Notes: generated from the letters alone by a model not told the origin. A stretch of DNA of 64,000 nt from CAYOUV01 sp963790075 (GCA_963790075.1 CAWBNG010000003.1:558001-622000); one strand, 5' to 3'. Counted from the first letter of the stretch, positions 52,398 to 61,497 are shown. Program-made: numbers and translations.

Positions 52398-52850
52398 TTA
52401 TTTTTCAAAAACCCAGCGATCGACTTCACGTTTCCAATCCACCAGTTCGGCCGGTTTGAACCACAGGGCAATCTCTTGCTCGCCATTCTCGGGGCTGTCG
52501 GAGGCGTGGGTCAGGTTGCGGCCAACTTCCAGGGCGAAGTCGTGACGCAGCGTTCCGGGAGCGGCTTCCGTCGGGCGGGTAGCGCCCATTGTCTGGCGCA
52601 CAGCAGCAACGGCGTTGGGGCCTTCCCAAACCATGGCCATGACCGGCGCAGATGTGATGTAGGCGATCAAGCCATCGTAAAAAGGCTTGCCCTTATGCAC
52701 GGCGTAATGCGTTTCGGCCAATTTACTGCTGACCTGCATGAACTTGGCAGCCACCAGGCGCAGTCCACGATGCTCCAGTCGCGAGGTGACCTCGCCGATC
52801 AGTCCACGCTGGACACCGTCGGGCTTTACAAGTATTAGCGTTCGTTCCAT
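52398..52850 (-). CDS. ndk: Nucleoside diphosphate kinase
   Basis: 150 residues, normal size. Start at the second of two tandem ATGs (52853/52850) because GGAG then lies 6 nt upstream. MERTLILVKPDGVQRGLIGEV, the Kpn-loop region, RQTMGATRPTEAAPGTLRHDF and the active-site NLTHASDSPENGEQEI with the phosphohistidine. It exchanges gamma phosphates among nucleoside triphosphates. Monocistronic between hairpins. Confidence 0.97.
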   Translation of the reverse strand: MERTLILVKPDGVQRGLIGEVTSRLEHRGLRLVAAKFMQVSSKLAETHYAVHKGKPFYDGLIAYITSAPVMAMVWEGPNAVAAVRQTMGATRPTEAAPGTLRHDFALEVGRNLTHASDSPENGEQEIALWFKPAELVDWKREVDRWVFEK

Positions 52851-52940
52851 CATAATCTCCAGTTTACAAAATACGAGGGCACGATGTGACTCGTACCCTC
52901 AGGATATGCCACGAATTTTACCATGCGGGGTAATGCTGCC

Positions 52941-55900
52941 TCACCGCATAAACTCCTCGGCCTTGGTATAAGAATCCAGCGCATCTTGCAGGCGGTTGGC
53001 GCGCATATAAGCATCGCCCAGGGCTTGCCAGATAGTCGCTTCGACCGGATACTGATAAAGTGCCTGGCGCAAATCTTCGATCACTTCGTCCAGCAAGCGA
53101 CCTTTCTTGATCAGCTTGCTGTAGACCTTCAAAGCGGAGGGGATGTCGCCATGTTCGAGTTCCACTCGTGCGCTGGCCAGGTCTGCATCCTTGGAAACCG
53201 AGTTTTTCGCCTGCACGGGCGCAGCGGGAAGTTTTTCCTCGGTCACAGGGACAACCGGTTCGGGGGTGATTTCTGGAGCACCTGAGACGTCCCCGCCGGC
53301 TTCGGTCGCTTCCGGTGCGCCTGCTTGTTCATCAGCCAAATTTGCAGGCTGCCATTCGGTATGGGCGATCGGCTGGGCTGGCGGTTCTCCATCAACCTCT
53401 TCCTGCAGCCAATCGGGCAAATCATCATCGGAATCCAGCGCTTCAGCCTGCGTCTGGTCCTTTTCCAGGTCGCTCAACCAATCGGGAACTTCCTTTTCCG
53501 ATTCAGATTCCGCTGACAAAGCCGAGAGATCCCCTACGAAAACCAAACGCTGCAATTCATCGAGCGTCTCGGGACCGATGCCGGCCACATCCTGCAGATC
53601 GTCCACGCTCCGGAATGGGCCGTAAGTCTCACGATAGGCATAGATGGATTCAGCCAGCATCTCGCCAATGCTGGGCAATCGAGCGAGATCTGTAATAGTA
53701 GCAAGATTGAGATCGATGGGTTCCACCAGAATATCGGCTAAAGGCTCGGTCTCCGGGGCTTCGTCGGACAACCCAGCTTCAGGCGACTCAACCAGGTCCT
53801 TCAAGAAGTCGGGCAGATCCTCATTTTGTGAGAGGGATTCCGTCATTTCGGTTTGAACCAACCACCCCGGAGTAGTCTCCTGCGCAGGTTCTTCATCTGG
53901 TTTGTTTGCGGGCTCAACACCATCCGCTTGTATCGTCCCGTTTTGCTCATCGGCCTCCAGGTTTTTCAGCCAGATGGCGGTTGCGTTGGCCGATGAGGTT
54001 GGACTTTCGGGAACTTCATTTTCCTGTTCCAGGTCCCCCTGCCAATCCTTGAGCCAGTCATCAGCAGCTGCAGGCTGCTCGTCAAGGTGCAATGTTCGTG
54101 GGTCCTGAACAAGTTCATTAATCTGCAGCTCGTCTGGTTCTTGCGGTTTTTCAGGCTCTTCAAACTCTTGGGATGCTGGGGGCTCAAAGCCCGCTCCAAC
54201 GAATTCTTCCGAGAATGGGGCTTGCTGCGACTCTTCTGCCGCTGGGACCGCTTCAGGGTTTTCGGCATCACTGCTCATAGCCTTGGCCTGCTCGACCCAC
54301 TCCGGCGCGTCGTCTGTACGTTCATCAGGATTGGTGACCAGTTCTTCGGCCTTGGCACCATGTTTGGAGGCCAGGCCTTCCAACCAGTTCATGGCGGCGT
54401 CCTGGTCATCCAAGGAGGTGCCCAGATCGCCGATCTGACTCTCCGCTGGGACAGGTTCGGCTTCTGATTCAACTTGCGGTTCAGGAGTTTCGTCTGAGGC
54501 CAGTTCGCGCAACCAGTCAGGATCTCCTTTTTCATCCTCAGCGCTTTCCTGGAGTTCGGGGGGCACTTCTTCTACTACTTCTGCCGCGGATTCATCCTGG
54601 ATTTCAGGTTCGGGATTTTCTTCAGCAGCAGGTTCCGGCACTGCCTGACTTTCAGGCTGAGGTTCTTTTTCCATGTTTAACCTATCAAGGGTTTCAGGTT
54701 CGGGCTCAGGCTCCGCTTCGGGCGATTGCTCGTCCGCCGGCTGCGGCCAGGCAGGAACTTCCCTCTCGTCTACTGCAGGAGCCTCGGCTGGGACCTTGGT
54801 CAGATCATTCAGCCAATTTGGGGTCTCATCGAAGACCGTGGAAGCTTCGTCACCAGCTGGGCTTGCCTCGGCAGGCGTTTCTTCGGCGCTGATTTCAGCC
54901 TCGGAAGGCGCCATTGATTTGATCCAATCCGGCATTTCTCCCTGCGCCAATTCTTCGGCCGGCGTCTCTTCATCGGGGAGATCCAGCGGACCTTCGCTAC
55001 CCTCACCAACCGATTCGCCCCATCCGGCCTCGCGCATCCAACCCGGGATCGCGCCATTATCTCCTTCATCGGGAGCGGACCCGGCTTCGGGTGAGTCTTC
55101 CAATTCCGCAAACGCATTCGGCTCTGCACTTGTTCCCGATTCGGATTCGCCTTCGGATAACTTCAACCAATCAGGCTGGCTTTGATCGCTCTCGTCCGAA
55201 AGCTGGATGCCCATCGAACTGGCCCAGCCCGGCTGCACGCCCACATCCTGCCCGGTAGTGTATTCCAGCCGGTCCACGCTCACGGCCGAATCCGGAACCT
55301 GGTCGGTATAGAAAATCGAACCCTTGGCAAAAGCGGCGTACGGGTCAAGTGAGTTGACGCGGTTACGGTAAGCCTTGGTGTCCTCGGCGCGACCTGTACC
55401 GGGCAAGACCTCGGTCAGAATTCGGCAGGCATCCAGGCAGAAGGGGAATTTTTTGAGCAGTTGGGTGGCAATCTCGGAGGCTTCGACCTTCTGGCCAGAA
55501 TGGAAATAAGCCAGCCCCAACAGGATTTGCATGTCGGTGCGCTCAGAGTCTTCGGCCAGGACACTGCGGATCTCGGAAATAGCCTGCGGATATAGCTCCC
55601 CGGCCACGTACATATGCGCCAGGGCGCCACGCGTCATGCGGATCTTGGGTGGCTCGACCCCGTCCCGGCGGCCATACAGACGCTGCAACTCGCCCTGGAC
55701 GGCCGAATTCGAGGGCTGGGCTTCGAAGGCGCGCTCCATGTGCCAGATGGAATCGTCGAGCGAGCCGTCATCGTCGCGGATGATGCTCATGCCAACGTGC
55801 GAGACAAAATCATCCGGCACGGCCATTAACACGCGCTGGAAAACATCGGTCGCGTCGGAGTAGCGCCGCGCTTCCAGGTATCCTTTGCCCAGCAGCCGAT

Positions 55901-56027
55901 AGGCACCCAAATATTTTGGATAAGTCTTGAGAATGTGCAGGCAGTGGGCAATGGCTTCATCGACCTGCCCCTGCTCAATCAGACTTTCGATTTCGCGTAT
56001 GTAGATACGGAGTGAAACTTTTGCCAT
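52941..56027 (-). CDS. Large acidic TPR protein with HhH domain and repeated short Trp (DWL) motifs
   Basis: 1028 residues, no signal peptide, one TM-free chain. N-terminal TPRs (about 1-230: YLGAYRLLGKGYLEARRYSD, MQILLGLAYFHSGQKVEAS). Then a ~650-residue Glu/Pro/Ala/Ser-rich region in which a short motif recurs about 13 times: PDWLKLSE, MPDWIKSM, TPNWLNDL, PDWLREL, MNWLEGL, DDWLKDW, AIWLKNL, LPDFLKDL, VPDWLSDL, LPDWLQEE and others. Embedded at about 775-845 is a ComEA-like helix-hairpin-helix pair (ARLPSIGEMLAESIYAYRE, DVAGIGPETLDELQRLVFVG). C-terminal TPR-like helices close it (about 935-1028). A scaffold or recruiting role is inferred; the function is unknown. Confidence 0.85.
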   Translation of the reverse strand: MAKVSLRIYIREIESLIEQGQVDEAIAHCLHILKTYPKYLGAYRLLGKGYLEARRYSDATDVFQRVLMAVPDDFVSHVGMSIIRDDDGSLDDSIWHMERAFEAQPSNSAVQGELQRLYGRRDGVEPPKIRMTRGALAHMYVAGELYPQAISEIRSVLAEDSERTDMQILLGLAYFHSGQKVEASEIATQLLKKFPFCLDACRILTEVLPGTGRAEDTKAYRNRVNSLDPYAAFAKGSIFYTDQVPDSAVSVDRLEYTTGQDVGVQPGWASSMGIQLSDESDQSQPDWLKLSEGESESGTSAEPNAFAELEDSPEAGSAPDEGDNGAIPGWMREAGWGESVGEGSEGPLDLPDEETPAEELAQGEMPDWIKSMAPSEAEISAEETPAEASPAGDEASTVFDETPNWLNDLTKVPAEAPAVDEREVPAWPQPADEQSPEAEPEPEPETLDRLNMEKEPQPESQAVPEPAAEENPEPEIQDESAAEVVEEVPPELQESAEDEKGDPDWLRELASDETPEPQVESEAEPVPAESQIGDLGTSLDDQDAAMNWLEGLASKHGAKAEELVTNPDERTDDAPEWVEQAKAMSSDAENPEAVPAAEESQQAPFSEEFVGAGFEPPASQEFEEPEKPQEPDELQINELVQDPRTLHLDEQPAAADDWLKDWQGDLEQENEVPESPTSSANATAIWLKNLEADEQNGTIQADGVEPANKPDEEPAQETTPGWLVQTEMTESLSQNEDLPDFLKDLVESPEAGLSDEAPETEPLADILVEPIDLNLATITDLARLPSIGEMLAESIYAYRETYGPFRSVDDLQDVAGIGPETLDELQRLVFVGDLSALSAESESEKEVPDWLSDLEKDQTQAEALDSDDDLPDWLQEEVDGEPPAQPIAHTEWQPANLADEQAGAPEATEAGGDVSGAPEITPEPVVPVTEEKLPAAPVQAKNSVSKDADLASARVELEHGDIPSALKVYSKLIKKGRLLDEVIEDLRQALYQYPVEATIWQALGDAYMRANRLQDALDSYTKAEEFMR

Positions 56028-56130
56028 AGCCGCATGCTCCTGACCATAGTATGCCCGATTCTGTAAGATTAATCAAGCGTGACGAGCCAAAAATTGTCAA
56101 AATCGTAATTAAGTTATGCAATTGCAAGAT

Positions 56131-57426
56131 TTAATCGTAGAAAAGCGGCAATCGATTGACCGGTTCAGCGCTAAAAACGTGCGCTTCAAGCACCTGACGG
56201 CGCGCTTCTTCCAGTTTGGCCGGATCGTTGGCATGGATTGTGAAGAGCGGCTGGCCCTGCTCCACCCGGTCACCTACCTCATGCAGGATAATGAAGCCAA
56301 CCGCGTGATCGACCGGATCGCCCTTGCGGGCGCGTCCCGCACCCAGGACGACAGCGGCTTCCCCGATCAGACGGGCATGAATCCGGGACAGGTAGCCGCT
56401 GCGCGGGGCCGGCACTACTTCGACCAGTTTGGCTTTCTCCAGCCGCTCGGGGTCATCCACATAAGCCAGATCCCCGCCTTGCGCCTCGACCAGCACACGG
56501 AAGCGCTCGAAGGCACTGCCATCTGCCAGGGCTTTTTCAGCCATGCGGCGACCGGTTTCCAGGTCCGGGGCACGCTGCCCCAGCACCAGCATGTGCGCGC
56601 TGACATGCAGGCAGTGCTCGCGGAGTTCGTGCGGGCCGCCATCGTGCAGCGCATCAATGGCTTCGCGCACTTCCAGCGCGTTGCCGACTGCCTGCCCCAA
56701 AGGCTGGTTCATGTCCGAGAGCAGGGCCACCACCTGACGCCCGGCCAGTTCGCCGATCGAGACCATCGCCTGGGCCAGTTGGCGGGCTTCGTCCAGGGTC
56801 TGCATGAAAGCGCCCAGCCCGGTCTTGACGTCCAGCAGGATAGCCTGTGCGCCGGCAGCGATCTTCTTGCTCATGATCGACGAAGCGATCAGGGGGATGG
56901 ACGGCACGGTGCCGGTTACGTCGCGCAGGGCGTAGAGCTTGCCGTCAGCCGGGGCCAGGTCGAGCGACTGCCCGGTCAGCACGATGCCTTTTTGCTTGAG
57001 CTGCTGCTTGAATTCGGCGATACTCAGGTCGCAGCGATAGCCAGGGATCGATTCGAGTTTGTCCAGCGTGCCGCCGCTGAACCCCAGTCCGCGCCCGGAC
57101 ATCTTACCGACCGGCAGCCCGCAGGCCGCCACCACCGGCAGCACCACCAGGCTGGTCTTGTCACCCACCCCACCGGAGGAGTGTTTGTCGACGGCAATAT
57201 CGACTACCTCACTCAGATCGAGCAGCTGGCCGGAATGCGCCATGGACAGCGTCAGATCGGTGATCTCCTGCGGACTCATGCCGTTCAAGAGCACGGCCAT
57301 GGCCCAGGCTGAGACCTGGTAATCGGGAATATCACCGCGGGTGAAGCCCTGCACGAAGAAATCGATTTCCTCACGGGTCAAGATCCCCCGGTCGCGTTTT
57401 TTGATGATGATATCGACAGTGCGCAT
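56131..57426 (-). CDS. pdp: Pyrimidine-nucleoside (thymidine) phosphorylase
   Basis: 431 residues, full length. Motifs: FFVQGFTRGDIPDYQVSAWAMA, the phosphate site VDKHSSGGVGDKTSLVVLPV, MSGRGLGFSGGTLDKLESIPG (family signature), SIMSKKIAAGAQAILLDVKTG, and the C-terminal barrel-sandwich domain (GYLSRIHARLIGEAAVVLGAGRARK, VEQGQPLFTIHAND). It cleaves thymidine or uridine with phosphate to base plus (deoxy)ribose 1-phosphate. The long-chain form with residues typical of Pdp/DeoA; which nucleoside is preferred cannot be read here. SD AGGAG. Confidence 0.93.
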   Translation of the reverse strand: MRTVDIIIKKRDRGILTREEIDFFVQGFTRGDIPDYQVSAWAMAVLLNGMSPQEITDLTLSMAHSGQLLDLSEVVDIAVDKHSSGGVGDKTSLVVLPVVAACGLPVGKMSGRGLGFSGGTLDKLESIPGYRCDLSIAEFKQQLKQKGIVLTGQSLDLAPADGKLYALRDVTGTVPSIPLIASSIMSKKIAAGAQAILLDVKTGLGAFMQTLDEARQLAQAMVSIGELAGRQVVALLSDMNQPLGQAVGNALEVREAIDALHDGGPHELREHCLHVSAHMLVLGQRAPDLETGRRMAEKALADGSAFERFRVLVEAQGGDLAYVDDPERLEKAKLVEVVPAPRSGYLSRIHARLIGEAAVVLGAGRARKGDPVDHAVGFIILHEVGDRVEQGQPLFTIHANDPAKLEEARRQVLEAHVFSAEPVNRLPLFYD

Positions 57427-57503
57427 CGAAAACTCCTTTGTGAAATCCTACTCAGGTGTATTTTAACCCATTTTGGGGAGTTGTCGGACAAATGCCGCTG
57501 ATC

Positions 57504-57532
57504 TTGAAATCCGACCGAAATCTCTATATACT
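57504..57532 (+). promoter_or_regulatory. Sigma-70-type promoter near the left edge of the cassette-like region
   Basis: TTGAAA (57504-57509), 17-nt spacer, TATACT (57527-57532). It points into the co-oriented genes to the right and is followed by a small ORF with a strong SD. Confidence 0.65.
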
Positions 57533-57571
57533 GGATTATGGTTTAAGCCTCGCAACCTCAGGGAGGAGGCT

Positions 57572-57742
57572 ATGGGGAATGCGGACAGCCCCCAAAACGG
57601 AACAAGCGTCTGTCAAAGCGTTAATCCGTTTCGGCTCAAGACCCGCATTCAGTTGGGATTTTATGTGATTCCCCACAAGGGATTACGAAGTATCCTGCAG
57701 GGTATACGGATCGTCTATAACATAGTACGAAGTGCCACCTAG
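57572..57742 (+). CDS. Possible small protein, 56 residues
   Basis: ATG 57572 follows GGGAGGAGG, itself about 30 nt after the predicted start site of the promoter at 57504. The product begins MGNADSPQNGTSVCQSVNPF and has an amphipathic, basic C-terminal half (IPHKGLRSILQGIRIVYNIV). No relative is known to me. The combination of promoter, SD and clean frame is the only support; it may be non-coding. Confidence 0.4.
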   Translation: MGNADSPQNGTSVCQSVNPFRLKTRIQLGFYVIPHKGLRSILQGIRIVYNIVRSAT

Positions 57743-57772
57743 TGGTATACAATCCGCATCAATCCTTAATTC

Positions 57773-57779
57773 GTTGGGC
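57773..57779 (+). other. Isolated GTTGGGC core-like site
   Basis: Matches the GTTRRRY recombination core and has the same sequence as the right end of the repeat at 58769-58958. No paired left arm was found, so it could be a worn attC, an attI-like site or chance. It would mark the left boundary of the first cassette-like unit (57780-58958). Confidence 0.3.
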
Positions 57780-57955
57780 AATCTGTATCCATATATTTAA
57801 GGAGTTGCTATCAATTTGTCGCAAATTACACGTAGAACCGAATGAACGGCTAAATCTGTTCGTATAATAGTTAACACAAGCAACACGACTTGCATTACTA
57901 TGTTGCTGTAGCAATTACATAATCTCACTACACCCCGATAGAATGAGAATCAAAA

Positions 57956-58669
57956 ATGGAAACAGACAATAAAAATATCGCTACAATGAAAGTTGGATTA
58001 TATTCATCATGGTCTTTGACAATACTGACTATGATTACATTTGGATTTGCGATGATAGCAATCCCTCCGTCTGGCCCTAATTGCCTTGGTAATTGCATGA
58101 ATTATCCTTACCCTGACATTCTTTCCTATTACCCGCGAGATTACTCCTGGATGTATCTTGCAGTTTTCCAACTGTGTGCTTTTTTAATTTTTATGATCGC
58201 AAATCACTTCGTCGCCCCTGTTGAAAGGAAAATATACTCATTTATTAGCGTTGCTTTTGCACTAATAGCCACTACTGTTTTGTTGGCAGATTATATTCTT
58301 CAATTCTCTGTTATTCCAATTAGTGTCATGAAAGGTCAAACTGAAGGAATTGCATTACTTACGCAATATAATGGACACGGAATATTTATTGTTCTTGAAG
58401 AATTGGGGTTCACAATGATGAGCATTGCATTTATTTTCTTATCTCCAGTTTTTTCAATGAAAAGCCGTTTAGATAAGGCTATCCGTTGGATACTCTTAAT
58501 GCCATTTGTTGTAAATGTGCTTGCATTTGTCTTTTATTCAATCCAATTTGGCCTTGACAGAGATTATCGTTACGAAGTTGCTGCTATTTCTATAAATTGG
58601 TTGGTAACTATAGTGGTAGGAGTTTTAATAGGTGTATTCTTTAAACGAGAGATGAATAAGACAAAATAA
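57956..58669 (+). CDS. AT-rich membrane protein, unknown
   Basis: 237 residues. Six hydrophobic helices (about 15-35, 58-80, 92-115, 140-162, 172-195, 208-228). Cysteines in GPNCLGNCMNYPYP lie in the first external loop. Codon use is clearly more AT-rich (many AAT, ATA, TTA) than the genes to the left, pointing to recent acquisition. No SD. No family recognised; the layout recalls DUF998-like membrane proteins, but this is weak. First gene of the cassette-like region. Confidence 0.7.
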   Translation: METDNKNIATMKVGLYSSWSLTILTMITFGFAMIAIPPSGPNCLGNCMNYPYPDILSYYPRDYSWMYLAVFQLCAFLIFMIANHFVAPVERKIYSFISVAFALIATTVLLADYILQFSVIPISVMKGQTEGIALLTQYNGHGIFIVLEELGFTMMSIAFIFLSPVFSMKSRLDKAIRWILLMPFVVNVLAFVFYSIQFGLDRDYRYEVAAISINWLVTIVVGVLIGVFFKREMNKTK

Positions 58670-58768
58670 GTTGTGGTAGGTGAGAGTGCAGTCGCCATCA
58701 AAGGGCTACCCACCAATGTACGTAGTGAGTAGTGGAAGGATCAAGTCAAAAACCGTCCTGGAAAATCT

Positions 58769-58958
58769 GCCTAACAAAGCGTACTGGACATTCGTCCAGC
58801 ACCTTGCACGCGGACGGCTGGATTCTCACCGCTAAAATGGCTTTATTCTTGGCCTTGGGTTTTATCCGCTTCGTCGGCAAGTCCACGTCCCTCCAGCCGC
58901 CAGCCTATGCCCCGAAGGGGTATATCCCCTTCGGGGACGATGTCGCAAGCCGTTGGGC
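58769..58958 (+). repeat. attC-like site A
   Basis: Left end GCCTAAC (RYYYAAC) followed by AAAGC; right end GTTGGGC (GTTRRRY, 58952-58958). Arms GACATTCGTCC (58787-58797) and GGACGATGTC (58935-58944) are complementary except for one extra T, as expected for an extrahelical base. Inside, CCCCGAAGGGG/CCCCTTCGGGG (58910-58936) is a perfect 11-bp stem. At 190 bp it is longer than most attC sites. It follows the membrane-protein gene and precedes the CPBP gene. Confidence 0.6.
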
Positions 58959-59071
58959 CTCTAAGTTTTACATAAGTTAAATTCATACCTACTTTTCCAA
59001 AACCATAATTAGAAATCCGCACGGAAGAAAATGATGATCGGAACAAGCTTGATTTGTGGAGGTCGCAAGAT

Positions 59072-60145
59072 ATGGATACAAATCTCAAAACCAATTGGCG
59101 TCATGTAGGCGTCTTCTTAGGTCTCACCTTCGGCCTGACTTGGTTACTCGACCTGGCAATCTATCTGCGAGGTGGTCTGAGTATTCCAGGGATCGTCGCT
59201 GCCCTGCAATTACAGATGCTTCTGCCAGCATTCAGCGCTATCGTGTTGGGACTGTTCTTCTTTCCTGAGAGCCCTATCTATCGCCAAAAGCCTGTTGGGC
59301 GAGGGCGTTGGTTCTACTACTATTTTCTGTTACTCACGCTGATCTATATTCTGGGCACCCTGGTTATATGGTTCTCCCCAGCACAGAGCACAATTGCGGT
59401 GTTGGCTGCCATTCCCCTGATTCTTGCCTTCCTGGGTTTGATCTTGCTTATCGTGCTGCGCGCCACTTCTAGCCGCGGGGCAATGGCGCAAATCTGGTTG
59501 GCCTGGGGCAATGGACATTATTGGCTGCTCTTCGGCTTGGGGTTTATCGCCTTTTATGTGCTGCAGGCAGCGCTTAACGCTTTCTTTGGCTTGGGTGGAG
59601 CCAAATTAGCCCCCCCGCCTTCTCTTCCAGGCCTCAGCCCAAATATCTTCCTGATCCTGGCAGCATTACAATCGGTGCTGCTAGCGCCGATCTTGGCTAT
59701 CGTTATCGCCTTTGGCGAGGAGTATGGCTGGCGAGGATACTTGCAAAGCGAACTTTTTAAACTTGGCCGGGTGCGCGGCGTGCTTCTGCTGGGTGTGATC
59801 TGGGGCGCCTGGCATTGGCCGCTCATTCTGATGGGCTATAACTATCCGGATCATCCGCTGCTTGGTATGTTGCTGATGGCACTCTATACCACTGGTCTCG
59901 CTGTGGTGCTGGGATATGCTGTGCTCCGATCAGGTAGCGTTCTGCTGTCCGCATATCTGCATGCCCTCAATAACCAAGTTGTAGCCTTTATCGTGGCGAT
60001 GGGCTTCAAGCCGTTCGACACAGCTTTCTCTTTCGATATTGGCATTTTCGGGATAGCAACGCTGGCACTGGTCGCCATGCTCGTACTTCGTGACCCCATT
60101 TGGCGAGCTAAAGGTGGCGGCCTTGCCGATGCATCTTCAGAGTAA
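59072..60145 (+). CDS. CPBP-family intramembrane metalloprotease (CAAX/ABI type)
   Basis: 357 residues from ATG 59072, 8 nt after GGAGG. Eight or so membrane helices. The CPBP (Abi) domain near 215-300 holds the three motifs: EEYGWRGYLQSELF (EExxxR), GAWHWPLILMGYNYP (FxxxH-type His) and YLHALNNQ (HxxxN). These residues bind the catalytic metal. Family roles include CAAX processing, bacteriocin immunity and anti-sigma cleavage; the target here is unknown. It lies between two attC-like repeats. Confidence 0.88.
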   Translation: MDTNLKTNWRHVGVFLGLTFGLTWLLDLAIYLRGGLSIPGIVAALQLQMLLPAFSAIVLGLFFFPESPIYRQKPVGRGRWFYYYFLLLTLIYILGTLVIWFSPAQSTIAVLAAIPLILAFLGLILLIVLRATSSRGAMAQIWLAWGNGHYWLLFGLGFIAFYVLQAALNAFFGLGGAKLAPPPSLPGLSPNIFLILAALQSVLLAPILAIVIAFGEEYGWRGYLQSELFKLGRVRGVLLLGVIWGAWHWPLILMGYNYPDHPLLGMLLMALYTTGLAVVLGYAVLRSGSVLLSAYLHALNNQVVAFIVAMGFKPFDTAFSFDIGIFGIATLALVAMLVLRDPIWRAKGGGLADASSE

Positions 60146-60164
60146 AAAAACAAGCAACAAGGTG

Positions 60165-60555
60165 GTCTAACAAAGCATGCATCCCGTCCCCACTGCGTAG
60201 GTCGCCCCTTCCGCTAAGCTTCAGGGATGCTTACCCTTCGGGTACGATGTCGCGAGGACGAGCGGCCGGACGCTGGGGAGCTCAAGCGCTCATGCGTTTT
60301 GGGTTGGCGACACTTGCACCGCACTGTGTTTGGTGCAGTACAGGTGTGTTCGCATGAAGCTCGCTCGCCCGATCGGCAGCATTTTCAGGCATTTTCCACG
60401 CTTCGGGCTTTTCCTGCTCCCACCTGGGTCGCACCTCAGGTGCAGACAAGCATTGTCCACGCCCGTCCCACACACCACAATCTCACTCGACTACGCCTCG
60501 AGGACGCTATCCCAGACGGGATGCTTTCCTGACCGCAAAGCCATGGGTTGTTTAC
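60165..60555 (+). repeat. attC-like mosaic repeat B
   Basis: Left end GTCTAAC (60165-60171) plus AAAGC, as in site A. Arm GCATCCCGTC (60179-60188) pairs perfectly with GACGGGATGC (60515-60524). Inside is a second copy of the family block, TACCCTTCGGGTA then CGATGTCGC (60232-60253). No clean GTTRRRY end follows the right arm, so the site looks nested or degenerate. The 431-bp gap between genes holds only this; ORFs in it look spurious. Confidence 0.45.
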
Positions 60556-60576
60556 TTTATTTTTTCAGGTAAAGAA

Positions 60577-61242
60577 ATGGCCGCAAAGTTAAAGAATGAC
60601 AGATTGGATCAATTGATCGACAAACTAGTCAGCCTGTGGGACGATCCGCAGGAACGCAATTTACTGACCCAAACGGTCCGGGCACTCGATATTCATTATG
60701 GGTTAAACGGGAAGATGATAAAAGAACCCGGTGTCGAGGAAATCATCGCCCAGATGGTCGGGAGGCTCGCCAATGCGATCGGTAAACTGTCCGATCTGCG
60801 GGAGATGAAGATCTTGGATATCGCCTGCGGCTCCAATACCAGTAAAGCCCCCAGTTCGGTCCAGATCAATACCCCGTTCGGCGAAATGACCATCGGCCGC
60901 CCGAAGAAAGGATATACGGCGCAATTTGAACCGTGGTTCTGCCGCCTGCTCTACGAGTTGGGCGCTGAAGTCGTTGGCGTGGATTTGGGCGACCTGGATC
61001 AAGAAGTTTTCACCCATCAGCGGGTCGATCTTGGGAAGGTCGGCGCATTGGATTTCCTGCCGGATCATTCCTTTGATGCTATCCAGGATAGCCGCCTGTT
61101 CGGCTCACCCGAGTTCACAGCGCAATTTCCTGATTATCAAGACCGCTTGCAGGTGGCCCAGGAGATCAGGCGCCAGGAGCGCAGGTTGCTCAAGACTGGC
61201 GGTATGATCATCCACTCAGACGCGCAAGCGTTGGTTGGATAA
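60577..61242 (+). CDS. Class I SAM-dependent methyltransferase-like protein
   Basis: 221 residues. A helical N-terminus is followed by motif I MKILDIACGSNTS (about 86-98) and motif II-like AEVVGVDLGDLDQE (about 130-143), then DFLPDHSFDAIQDSRLFGSPEF, where motif IV would lie, and a helix-strand end LLKTGGMIIHSDA. The fold is clear. The substrate is not, and the 30-residue insert after motif I (NTPFGEMTIGRPKKGY) is unusual. No strong SD. It lies within the cassette-like region. Confidence 0.72.
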   Translation: MAAKLKNDRLDQLIDKLVSLWDDPQERNLLTQTVRALDIHYGLNGKMIKEPGVEEIIAQMVGRLANAIGKLSDLREMKILDIACGSNTSKAPSSVQINTPFGEMTIGRPKKGYTAQFEPWFCRLLYELGAEVVGVDLGDLDQEVFTHQRVDLGKVGALDFLPDHSFDAIQDSRLFGSPEFTAQFPDYQDRLQVAQEIRRQERRLLKTGGMIIHSDAQALVG

Positions 61243-61497
61243 ACTCACTCAGCGCAGGGAGAACCCTTGCGCTTCAGTCCAGGTAAAAACAGATGCGGTT
61301 GAAATTCAAAAAAAACTTACCCGGCTCCAGTCCCCTTCACATTAGGGGGATGAGACATAAAAATAAATACTGCGGGAAAAAGGGATATGCGGCTTTAACA
61401 AACGCTAATCCGTCACCTGGAGCGCTAAAACACTAACGAACAACCGGACTATTCAACAAGAGATATTCCTGTCAAAGCTTAAGTCAGCGAAAGGAAA

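Noticed and set aside
56116..57312. 398-codon plus-strand ORF
   Set aside because: Antisense shadow of the well-supported pyrimidine-nucleoside phosphorylase; Gln/His/Arg-rich composition.
60227..60532. ORF of 101 codons inside repeat B
   Set aside because: Its sequence is made of repeat arms and hairpins, and no SD is present; it is a palindrome-rich spacer rather than a gene.
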